Origin: Tethya wilhelma
Taxonomy: Eukaryota > Porifera > Demospongiae > Tethyida > Tethyidae
NCBI GenBank assembly: GCA_964030475.1
Contig: CAXIPT010000007.1
Location: forward strand, 1,866,848 to 1,930,847
DNA length: 64,000 nucleotides
Direction: 5' to 3'
Under the pieces are notes generated by a model. It saw only the letters and a list, made by a program, of their open reading frames with translations, was not told the origin of the DNA and did no database searches. The position numbers were made by a program, and so were the translations under genes. The first letter of the stretch is position 1. Each line of letters starts with the position of its first letter. Positions 50,419 to 61,057 of this stretch are shown here, piece after piece.

Positions 50419-50535
50419 TACAGGCCACTTGCAAGGAAAGAGGTCATTGAGATGGTTGACTTTGAAGCACTAGACTGGAAACTGAGGGACTGTGTGATCA
50501 CTCCACCATTACAAGCACTGTTTGCTCAACTATGA
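49324..50535 (+). CDS. EF-hand gene, 3' part (calcium-binding loop)
   Basis: Five exons: 49324-49414, 49611-49653, 49733-49808, 49903-50066 and 50424-50535, all in phase, ending FAQL with TGA at 50533-50535. A canonical 12-residue EF-hand loop DKDKDAQINKQE (acidic at 1, 3, 5, Asn at 9, Glu at 12) is split by the intron between exons 3 and 4. It follows the helix RRMSHCSKVFTKI. A second, non-canonical EF-like unit may follow (VDNDMLIDLRLFAALCCLAE). No start codon or promoter is visible before 49324, and the first exon opens with an acceptor. It is best read as the continuation of the gene on the flipped block 45416-49185. It resembles uncharacterised EF-hand proteins of ciliated animals, but I cannot name it. 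Confidence 0.75.
49826..49902. repeat. (CA)n microsatellite at a splice acceptor
   Basis: CA run ending in CACAG, the acceptor of the exon with the second half of the EF-hand loop. Confidence 0.95.
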
Positions 50536-50595
50536 CAACACACACTGCATACGTGATCATGGACGTCAATCCCACACACTGTGTATACAAATATT

Positions 50596-50645
50596 ATGTA
50601 TGTATGTATGTATGTATGTATGTATGTACGTATATGTGTATGTAT
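50596..50645. repeat. (TATG)n microsatellite
   Basis: About eight TATG units, then TACGTATATG. Confidence 0.9.
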
Positions 50646-50815
50646 GTTATCTAGCCGTCCTGCGTGCAAAGCATGCATGTGGATGCATTATAATTATCTA
50701 CCAAAATTGAAAGTTATAATAATTATAATTATATTAATCTTGTAACCAGACTTTGCATGCAGCCAGGATTTTATACTAGTTTCAAATATAACAGACATAA
50801 ACAAAAAAAAAAAAA

Positions 50816-50900
50816 CAGAATTAGGATTAATACAAATTCTTTTAATTACTAAAAAAAACAAAATTTGACAAAGCTATACAATCAGCTTTTATTGGCATTG

Positions 50901-50981
<81 letters not shown>

Positions 50982-51213
50982 CCTACAGTAGTGATGATTC
51001 AACTCAAGAGATAACAGAAGATGTGATAAAGAAGTTCATTGAGAACTTTGTCAGTGAATCTTTGGAGTCCAAAAAAATTGGTCAATAGATTGACACTTAT
51101 CTGTACCCTTCACAGTAGGTAGCTAGCTAATTTACATATTCACAAATTGATGCTAAGTCTAATGTGTTGTGTGGATAAAATTCTCAGTAAATTGCATGCA
51201 GCTTATATTAGTC

Positions 51214-51247
<34 letters not shown>

Positions 51248-51331
51248 AATGCCAATAAAAGCTGATTGTATAGCTTTGTCAAATTTTGTTTTTTTTAGTA
51301 ATTAAAAGAAATTGTATTAATCCTAATTCTG
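50816..51331. repeat. 85-bp inverted repeat with 346-bp spacer
   Basis: 50816-50900 (CAGAATTAGGATTAATACAA … CTTTTATTGGCATTG) is the reverse complement of 51247-51331 with about one mismatch. Each arm meets a CA or GT microsatellite on its inner side, and the outer right arm abuts the N at 51347. Confidence 0.9.
50980..51088 (+). CDS. Orphan terminal exon, unrecognised
   Basis: After the CACAG acceptor a 35-residue frame runs AYSSDDSTQEITEDVIKKFI … ESKKIGQ to TAG at 51086-51088. It is an acidic helix with a basic end. It does not obviously continue the EF-hand gene, which already stops at 50535. It may be an alternative last exon, or a fragment trapped between the inverted repeats. Weak call. 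Confidence 0.35.
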
Positions 51332-51600
51332 TTTGTTTTTTTGTTGNCACAATCAATAAAAATATTGTATCTGTACTGTGTGGGATGTGTCTATGTATAA
51401 TGTTTACAACACAACATTGTGCATGCTGTGCATGTGCAGGATTGTTGCGTATTAATATTAAAATATTCATAATTAATATTTGGATGAAGTCATTATTAAA
51501 TTCACAAGGTTCTCTAAACTTCCATATTTAGTACTCACTCATGACCTTTACAACTGCTTCTAGAATCTCGTACAAACATACACATAACACACACTAAAAT
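51089..51600. other. Unassigned region with (GT)n and a single N
   Basis: 3' sequence of the orphan exon, a (GT)n tract (51217-51246), the right inverted-repeat arm, the N at 51347, and then AT-rich sequence. The missing 3' exons of the dioxygenase gene would be expected here but are not seen. Confidence 0.5.
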
Positions 51601-51618
51601 TCTACATATCACTCACCA

Positions 51619-52442
51619 TCCATTGGCACAGTTAGCTTGATCCAGTGCAATCCAAACTCCCTATGTGTGCAATAATTCTCACTTTTAAATATCCATAACA
51701 TGACACACACACACACACACACACACTTCATGATATAATGTCATCAAATCAACCTACCACCATCTTGAAAGGAGAGAGTCTGAAATAGGCATTATCCTGA
51801 TGCCAGTCTTTTGCAATCCCACCTAGAGACCAAGATAGGTAGCTGGTAAGTTACTCTTACAAAGGGAAATAGAGAGAAGAGGTGTACACTTAATAGGTGT
51901 GCATACCTGGTGGTTTCATGAGAGCCATGGACTGAAGCAACTTGACATCTTCCCCAACAAGCTGATTGACAAACTTGAGAATCTAGAGAAAGAGAGAATC
52001 AGAGATGAGCATAAAAAACAACTTATTCATGCAACATGCGCTCTCCTCCTAGTATTAAGCAGACCTTCTCATGTCTGGCCATTCTCGCAAAGAACTCATC
52101 GTGTACAGCCATTCTGAACAGTCTCCTTATGCCCAGCTCTTCCTCACCAGGTGTGGGCTGCCACGTACCGCTCTTCCACGCGGGTCTCCTATTCACCACT
52201 TCTTCCCAGTCGGTCCCCTCCTCTCCAGACTTCTGGTACTGTTCCAACCACTGGGCTATCAGTTTGCTTATGTTGGTGAGCACGTCAGTGACTTCTTCCT
52301 GTGTGAAGAGATTTCTGATGATGAAGTATCCATTCTTGTCCAATATTGGCACAGGATCTGCATCCTCGGTGAGTGTAGGATGCTGGTAGTCTGCTGGAAA
52401 TGGAGTACTCCTGCGTTGGCAAATACAGTCGCTGTTGGCCAT
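51619..52442 (-). CDS. Phytanoyl-CoA dioxygenase (PhyH) family protein, 3' end missing
   Basis: Fe(II)/2-oxoglutarate-dependent oxygenase fold. Exons: 52442-52065, about 51983-51904, about 51823-51757 and about 51663-51619, starting MANSDCICQRRSTPFPADYQ. The N-terminal helix-strand block (LDKNGYFIIRNLFTQEEVTD) is typical. The iron-binding HxD is seen in KDWHQDNAYFRLSPFKMVGV, followed by WIALDQANCANGW, where the family reads W-x-A-[LV]-D-x-x-x-x-x-NG. The next expected exon (LxxxPGSH) and the second iron-binding His are absent before the N at 51347. The product is therefore incomplete, probably through misassembly. It could be PHYHD1-like or one of the many other PhyH paralogues. Confidence 0.82.
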
Positions 52443-52800
52443 TTTTTCAATCCGAGATCACGACAATAAACATCATCGACCCATTACCTTATGAATATTT
52501 CTATAGGCGTGGCCGCGGCCCTTTTTCGTGCACGTGAGCGCTTTATAAAGCAACCGGTGTAGCAGTCGAAAGATGGTGGACTTTGTTAGAAGAAGATTTT
52601 GAACTGTTTCGTTGAAGTTGTGCAGCGACCGCTCTAGAGCAGTCTAGAGACAAGACTACAGTGTCGTAGAAGGCTACCAGTGTTATGAAAACATTCACGA
52701 GCGCTGGTAAACAGAGACCAAAAATTCATAGGAAATTATTTTTCACGTTCAAAGATACAGCTGTATATTAACAAACTGGTCGAGAGCTCTACGTATAAAG
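52443..52800. promoter_or_regulatory. Divergent promoter region PhyH-like / TAO kinase
   Basis: 358 bp between outward-facing ATG codons, including a GC-rich patch (GGCGTGGCCGCGGCCC, 52506-52521) and a CACGTG E-box-like word (52531-52536). Part of the TAO kinase 5'UTR lies here. Confidence 0.5.
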
Positions 52801-53037
52801 ATGCCCTCTAATAGAACTCTGAGACTGAAAAACCCCGAAGTAGCGACGCTCTTCTCCATTGAAGAAGACCCGGACACCATTTTCACGGACCAAAGAGAGA
52901 TAGGACATGGCAGCTTTGGTGCTGTATATTATGTAAGTCTGGTTGTAGCCACACATGTACAGTGCAAGACACATTGAGTGTATCTGTGCCATACTGTCAC
53001 TTCCAGCTGTTTAAGTATACTTTAGTTGTTGTTTTGT

Positions 53038-53076
<39 letters not shown>

Positions 53077-53242
53077 ACTGTCGTTCCTTCTAAAATTTCA
53101 CTATTTGCTTGTAGAGTACTGTTAGTTGAGCTTCGTATATGTATGTGTGTGTGTGTGTGTGTGGGCTTGATACTGAGTTGAATATGTGATTGCCAGTTCA
53201 AATATTCAGGAGTACACACACGCACACACACACACACACACA
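52631..53242 (+). repeat. Allelic-type duplicate block 1, copy 1 (TAOK exon 1)
   Basis: Repeats at 53244-about 53846 with a constant 613-bp offset. It differs at scattered single bases (e.g. CTGAAAAACC / CTGAAGAACC) and in GT-run lengths. The copies are joined by a single N at 53243. Confidence 0.93.
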
Positions 53243-53734
53243 NGCTCTAGAGCAGTCTAGAGACAAGACTACAGTGTCGTAGAAGGCTACCAGTGTTATG
53301 AAAACATTCACGAGCGCTGGTAAACAGAGACCAAAAATTCATAGGAAATTATTTTTCACGTTCAAAGATACAGCTGTATATTAACAAACTGGTCGAGAGC
53401 TCTACGTATAAAGATGCCCTCTAATAGAACTCTGAGACTGAAGAACCCCGAAGTAGCGACGCTCTTCTCCATTGAAGAAGACCCGGACACCATTTTCACG
53501 GATCAAAGAGAGATAGGACATGGCAGCTTTGGTGCTGTATATTATGTAAGTCTGGTTGTAGCCACACATGTACAGTGCAAGACACATTGAGTGTATCTGT
53601 GCCATACTGTCACTTCCAGCTGTTTAAGTATACTTTAGTTGTTGTTTTGTGTGTCTGTGTGTGTGTGTGTCACTGTCGTTCCTTCTAAAATTTCACTATT
53701 TGCTTGTAGAGTACTGTTAGTTGAGCTTCGTATA

Positions 53735-53770
<36 letters not shown>

Positions 53771-53815
53771 CTTGATACTGAGTTGAATATGTGATTGCCA
53801 GTTCAAATATTCAGG

Positions 53816-53852
<37 letters not shown>

Positions 53853-53915
53853 GTGCAGAACATTGTCTGCCAGATGTGTTGATACACGTTCATTATTGCT
53901 AATAGTGTGTTGACG

Positions 53916-53958
<43 letters not shown>

Positions 53959-54624
53959 GTGGGTATTGACACGAATGGTGTCTATGGGCATAGTGTGTAT
54001 ACTGTATAGCGGGAAATTTTCGTGGGGGAAAATTTTTTGCGCTTTCCTCTTGAATAGAAATTCGCGTGGAAAATTTTCGTGGATTGCGTCTCAATATTAC
54101 GTTACGACCTCGTACCTTACAAATTTTGTGGGGGGAAATTTTCACGGAAAGCTGCCAAAACTGCGAAATTCTCAAAAAAAATTTCCCCTACGAAAATTTC
54201 CCGCTATACGGTATATATTGTTGTGAGCCTTGTTCCTCAGCAGATCTACTTATTTGTTTATCATTTTGTTTAATGCTGAAGAGGAAATCCCCTCTCTGTT
54301 TTGCTGTCCACTGCTCTAACAGGCAAGTGTACCCTTGACACACATGCATAGTTGTAAAAGCATTCAGCATGATTTTGAAGGATCCAGGCTGGGAAAATCT
54401 GATCTGACACTCACTAAACATCCTTTGTATGTGATAGTCAGTGCTCATTCTTCCTGTACTATCTTCATCAGTATGTTGTATCGATTGGATGGCATGTATC
54501 TGTTTGTCTGCAATGTTTTTGATTGGAAGGAAATGTGCAAACACTGGGTATACGTGATGGACATACATCTCTGCATACGGGCTGATGTGACACACACATA
54601 CACACACACACACATGCATACACA

Positions 54625-54674
<50 letters not shown>

Positions 54675-56068
54675 TGCGCACACATATATACTCACTCTCT
54701 TACACACATACACACGCACATTAACACACACACACATCCCTCAAGTGTGATAGCCAATACTCATTTTCCCTCTGTATCTACATCAATATGTTATATCATT
54801 GCCACTGATTAATCTCTTTTCTGTTCATCTGTAATGTTTTTGATTGTGATGTAATTGGTGTTAATTGGGCCTGTCTTTTATGTAGCGGAGAAACTATGAG
54901 AAGAATTTTCTGTCCAATCATAGACCCACAGGGGCTGTGCCACTTAATTAGATTCACAGCCTTGTGTTATTTGACCATTTTTTTATTATGGGTGTCCTCA
55001 TTCTATGGGCACACCCCTGTCGTTTGCTGGTATTGATTGATCTTATGGTAGTATATGTCTGGGTCGTGTGTGCCTCTTTGTTGCACCTAATCGTGACATA
55101 TTTGTGGATCGAGATGGTCTTATTGAGTTACATGATTATAGGTAGCTGCAGGTGTCATTGTTAAATCTTTACAGGCTAGCAATACTTTGTTGTCGTTGAG
55201 GCTTTGCTTCCTTCATTTAGAGAAAGAAACTGTGTACTGGTTATATACCTTTTTTTTTTCTCTCTTTGTCACACACACACACACACACACACAGACACAT
55301 ACACGCTCATGCAGTCACACTCTCACACTTACACACTCCCTCTTGCACACACAAATAGGCAAGAAACTGCAACACCAATGAAGTGGTTGCAGTGAAGAAG
55401 ATGAACTTCTCTGGCAAGCAATCCTCAGAGGTAGGTCCACATCCAATCCACCCAGCTACGTGTATTCATCCTTTCACTAGCTAGACGTGAATCCTCACTG
55501 ACTGACATCAGTTCCTTGTAGCCCTAGTAGTTTTAGTCTATAGAAAGGAACAGCTCTTTCAACAATATCGATGTCGTTTAGTGTATCATGTGTGATACAT
55601 GCTAGTCAGTAGTGAAGGCATAATGATCAGATTAGCAGTGTGGTGTTTGTGCGTGTGGCTGTGTACTCCATACATAGTGTAGTTTTGTAACTCAATTCTT
55701 GCCAATCTTGTGAGGGCAATGTCAAACTAGATAGCATAATATTATGCAAACTCAAGTTATTGCTACAACCTATCATGTCTGTCCCATAGTGTGACTCTAT
55801 CACATTTCACTGTCGACTGTGAATCAAAGTCTCTATTTGAACTTAATTCCTTCTGCCAAACAAGCAGGCAACACTATGTCCTGCCATAGGTGTACATGGT
55901 CTGTTCTTATGTTTGTGGTGAAAACATTACAGTCAAGGCATTGTCTGGAGCTTTGATCAGCAGTTTTCCTCTAGTCTTCCTTGCCTTGTTAGACCATGTT
56001 TTCTTGTAGTTGGGTGTTTTTTGGTGGTGTTATTTAATTTTGAGAGCTGACAATGTTTACAATGTCAC

Positions 56069-56101
<33 letters not shown>

Positions 56102-57900
56102 AAATGGCAAGATATACTGAAAGAGGTGAAATTTTTGAAGTCCTGTCACCATGACAACTGTATCCACTATAAAGGAGGTTACTTGAAAGACCAAACTTGT
56201 TGGGTGAGTAGCTAATACACACCTTCATGTTTACAGTGCTTTGCTTTGCTTAAAAGTTTTTGCTTTCATATTCGATTCTCTTTCTCTATTTAGCTTGTAA
56301 TGGAATACTGCTTGGGATCTGCTTCAGACATCCTTGAAGGTAAAAAAAAGAGGAAGAAAGGAAATCCCACTAAATTATGTTTCAGCTTGTACCACTGGTA
56401 TTTATTGGCCATGGGTGAACTTTAAAGCAAGAGATATTGCTGGTACATGCCTGAGCAGGCCCTGGGATGGATTGCTGAATAATTTTGATAATTCTAGTGG
56501 ACTATCAGATTCACAAAGATAGAGTAGCACTAGTAGCAGAGGATGCTTCCAGTGGCAACTCACTCCACTGTGTATANCAGAAATGGCAAGATATACTGAA
56601 AGAGGTGAAATTTTTGAAGTCCTGTCACCATGACAACTGTATCCACTATAAAGGAGGTTACTTGAAAGACCAAACTTGTTGGGTGAGTAGCTAATACACA
56701 CCTTCATGTTTACAGTGCTTTGCTTTGCTTAAAAGTTTTTGCTTTCATATTCGATTCTCTTTCTCTATTTAGCTTGTAATGGAATACTGCTTGGGATCTG
56801 CTTCAGACATCCTTGAAGGTAAAAAAAAGAGGAAGAAAGGAAATCCCACTAAATTATGTTTCAGCTTGTACCACTGGTATTTATTGGCCATGGGTGAACT
56901 TTAAAGCAAGAGATATTGCTGGTACATGCCTGAGCAGGCCCTGGGATGGATTGCTGAATAATTTTGATAATTCTAGTGGACTATCAGATTCACAAAGATA
57001 GAGTAGCACTAGTAGCAGAGGATGCTTCCAGTGGCAACTCACTCCACTGTGTATAATACGCACACACGCTGTGTGTACGTGTATTTATATGCCGTGGTCT
57101 GCCTAGTGTTGTCAGATGGCAATAACTTCTGCTAGAGTAGCACTTCTTGCACTGGTTAGACACACACCTGTCCCCTATACTAATGACAGACTGTGTCACT
57201 ACCTTTGCTACATTCAAAGTACTGTATAACTCCATATTTTTGTGGCCTAAAAAGTTCGTGAAAAGTCTGTCTTCGCTGTTTTGAACTAATTTTCATGAAT
57301 CATGATCTCTGAAATTATATTGCCAATACACGAGTTTTCTAAATTTTCACGGAGAAAATTTTTGTGATATACAATCAAATTACGAAATTCGTGAAAATAT
57401 TGTGTAACAAAAATTTGGAGCCATACGGTATGCAGCATTAATTTTATTTACAAGATTATAGTGCTGTGGGTGTGCATTAATTGGATACCACCCATTGATA
57501 ATGTATGTGTTTTTTTTTTTTTTTCCTTGCACAGTGCATAAAGCTCCACTCGAGATAGAGGAAATCAGAGCAATCGTACACGGGGCTGTTTCAGTGAGTG
57601 TATTATAATGTGTGTATGTCTTCATAGTATGTATCAAACATAATATGGTATACATAGCAATACTATGAGCTACGTAGGAGCTCCCTGTGTTATATATAGC
57701 ACTGTACTGCAATAGTAATGTTGTACATATACTGTTGGTGTACTTTGTAGGATGTAAATAGTATAGTGCAGTATTATTTGTGTGTGTTGTAATTGGCTTC
57801 TTCAGTGGGGCCTTGTTTCAAAGCCAATTGATCTACTCTTGTTGGTATGGTAGGAATGTTGGTTGTTGATTCCAGTGACGTTTGCTTCAGGTGTTCCGTC

Positions 57901-57936
<36 letters not shown>

Positions 57937-60218
57937 TGGGAGGTAGTTACTTGAGCCAAAAGTGTCCATTTTTACAAATGATATTTATAAATATTGTGTG
58001 CCTTTACTTGTTCCCCCTTTTCTCTTGCAACTCCAAATTTCGTGGCACAAAAGTTTTGCAATCAGATCAATCAGGCGTTTTAATATACTTCACTGTTGTT
58101 TAGAGGTGGTTATAATTCGCAAGAATGACATTGGCAAACTTAACTCACCAGTTTGTGTCATTAAAATGTGCCATTTACTCCATAATTGTATGCACACTGT
58201 AGTGTGGTTAAGAATATGGTTAATGTACTATTTACATTAAAATTTTCTTTGTCCGTGTATTGTTCTGATGCAGTGACGTTGATCCCAACGATACATCTCC
58301 CACTCTCCTCTCCCCCTCTCCCTCTCCCACGGATGAAATGGGACACCCTCTGGATCCTCCAAGACGACGTCAGACCTCCCCTGGTTACCCCAAAGATAAA
58401 ACTACTGAGGTAGGCATAGAAATGAGAGAGACTAATACATACTGAAGTGGGGGGGAAAAGATGTTTTTTTTGTATCACCAGATGATTGTAATACCCATCT
58501 GTATGTAATTTTGCCTTGGTTTGGTCAGGTTGAATGTAATAGTGAAACCACAAGTGATTGATAATAATAACAGGGGCAATGAGGTTTATACCCATTGACT
58601 AAACTTTGGGAGAAATCTATAAAGTAGATGGGTAGTGTTACATGTCCTTACATGCTAGTGAGATTAAATTCTCCAATAGTAGAGTAAGGGTTGTGTTCCC
58701 TAGGCGCCTTCATTTTGTAAGCTTATGTTCTCTATAATTATTATAGGCTCCATACATCTCAACAAATTGGGCCATCCCAGGATTAATATTTGAATGCAGA
58801 TTTAAAAAAAAAGACAACAAAAAACCTCTCATTTGCTATGAATCAATATATGGGATGTTTATTGGCATTCCCCGGCCCACGCACTACTACAGGTGTACTC
58901 TACACATGTCATCTTCCTAATGATGTTACAAATAAGTGTTCTAATGATATTACTGCTACATAATTTCTACCCGTCTCGATCATTGTTCCCCTATAATGAT
59001 TACATATCCTCTCCAGCGAGCTAAATCAGCCACAGCCAACCACCATCCACCTGAGAAGCCTCTCCTGCCCTCATCTTCTGCCACAGTGATACATGTCAAC
59101 AAAACAGCTCCTACCAAGAAACAACCGCTTGCCAAAACACAGAGTGCCGCTGCAGCCTTCCAGCAAAGACCCAACCCAGAGCAAGCGACCAATACTTCCA
59201 CAGCCAGCAAAGAATCGAAGCAGAAGAAGGCTGAAGAGGTCGCCAGAAAAGTGGTGAGCAAATCGATCACTGTGTATGTGGCGTGCGTGAATGGGGGACT
59301 AGTGAGAGAGTGTGCCTATCTTTTTTTTTGAGTGTGCCCATCTTTGTTTTTAGAAAGTGCCCATCCTTTTTTAAGAGTTGCCCATCCTTTTATTAGAGTG
59401 TGCCCATCCTTTTTTTAGTGTGCCCATCCTTTTTTTTTTAGTGTGCCCATCCTTTTTTTTTAGTGTGCCCATCCTTTTTTTTTTTGAGTGTGTCCACCCT
59501 TTCTTAAGTNTACCCGTCTCGATCATTGTTCCCCTATAATGATTACATTTCCTCTCCAGCGAGCTAAATCAGCCACAGCCAACCACCATCCACCTGAGAA
59601 GCCTCTCCTGCCCTCATCTTCTGCCACAGTGATACATGTCAACAAAACAGCTCCTACCAAGAAACAACCGCTCGCCAAAACACAGAGTGCCGCTGCCGCC
59701 TTCCAGCAAAGACCCAACCCAGAGCAAGCGACCTCCAACACTTCCACAGCCAGCAAAGAATCGAAGCAGAAGAAGGCTGAAGAGGTCGCCAGAAAAGTGG
59801 TGAGCGAATCGATCACTGTGTATGTGGCGTGCGTGAATGGGGGACTAGTGAGAGAGTGTGCCTATCTTTTTTTTTGAGTGTGCCCATCTTTGTTTTTAGA
59901 AAGTGCCCATCTTTTTTTAGAGTTGCCCATTCTTTTATTAGAGTGTGCCCATCCTTTTTTTAGTGTGCCCATCCTTTTTTTTTAGTGTGCCCACCCTTTT
60001 TTTTTGAGTGTGTCCACCCTTTCTTAAGTGCCCATCCTTTAAAAGCTACCGTTCCTAGAATCATAGTTTTAATTGTGACATGTGTTTGTGTGTATTTACT
60101 TACCATTCCTAGAAGCTCTGATCTATGCTCCGTGGGGGGGGGTACTACTGTAGCTATACACTGTACTGTATTGTCATGTAGAGATGCCTGAGTAGGCACT
60201 GTATGTGATGGGAAATGC

Positions 60219-60261
<43 letters not shown>

Positions 60262-61020
60262 GACAGACATTCACACGCACACATAGAGACACACACACAC
60301 ACACACACACACACACTTCTTCATCCAGTCTGGCAGTCACGATGGTTTCTCAACCTTAAGATCACACATGATGGTCTCGAAACAAGCAGAAGAGTGGCAG
60401 CTTCAGAATGAGCTCCGAGAACAGATGCAGGGCTACAAGAGACTGAGACAACAGCACAAAGGACAGGTTGGTGGGCACCAATTAGAATAAGACTGTACCT
60501 CTGTTGATATATTATAATAGCACAAAATATTGCTGGGAATAAAGTTTGGCAGATTGTCAAAAATTTTATGATTGATGGATTGTATTTTGGTGAAACTTTC
60601 AGTGTATGCTCTATTCTGCATTTGTGGCACTAGAATGAATGTTTGGTCTATTTAATATTGGCAATCTTTACCGAAACTGCCAATCCACCAATATTCAAAT
60701 CAGCCAAATTTTGTGCTATATGTATGGTACATGACAGACAATGTATTCAGAAGTTGGTGTGCATTAATTTGGAACATGATCTAGGCTCTTATTGATACAT
60801 ACATGTTTGTGTGCATATTTGTTACAGATGCAACAATTAGAGTCAAAGCACAAGAGTGAACTAGCAAGCCACATGAAGGGGCAAGAGAGAGAGCTGGAGC
60901 AACTCTGGGGAAGCTATGAGAGAGATTTGGAGAGACTGAGAGCCAAACACAGAGGAGACATGGATCAAAGAGTCAGTATAATTATACCAGTATAAGATTA
61001 AAAATGATAGATGCTCACTG

Positions 61021-61057
<37 letters not shown>

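Noticed and set aside
54188..54685. 165-codon minus-strand frame and overlapping frames in the TAOK intron
   Set aside because: Much of it is CA-repeat and family-B repeat sequence; it lies inside an intron of a well-supported gene.
56102..56819. Real tandem duplication of two TAO kinase exons
   Set aside because: The copies appear identical and abut a single N, so failed merging of one locus is more likely than a genomic duplication.
59318..60045. Regularly spaced GTGCCCATCC units as a possible CRISPR-like array
   Set aside because: The spacers are just T-runs, the organism is a eukaryote, and there are no cas genes; it is a minisatellite.
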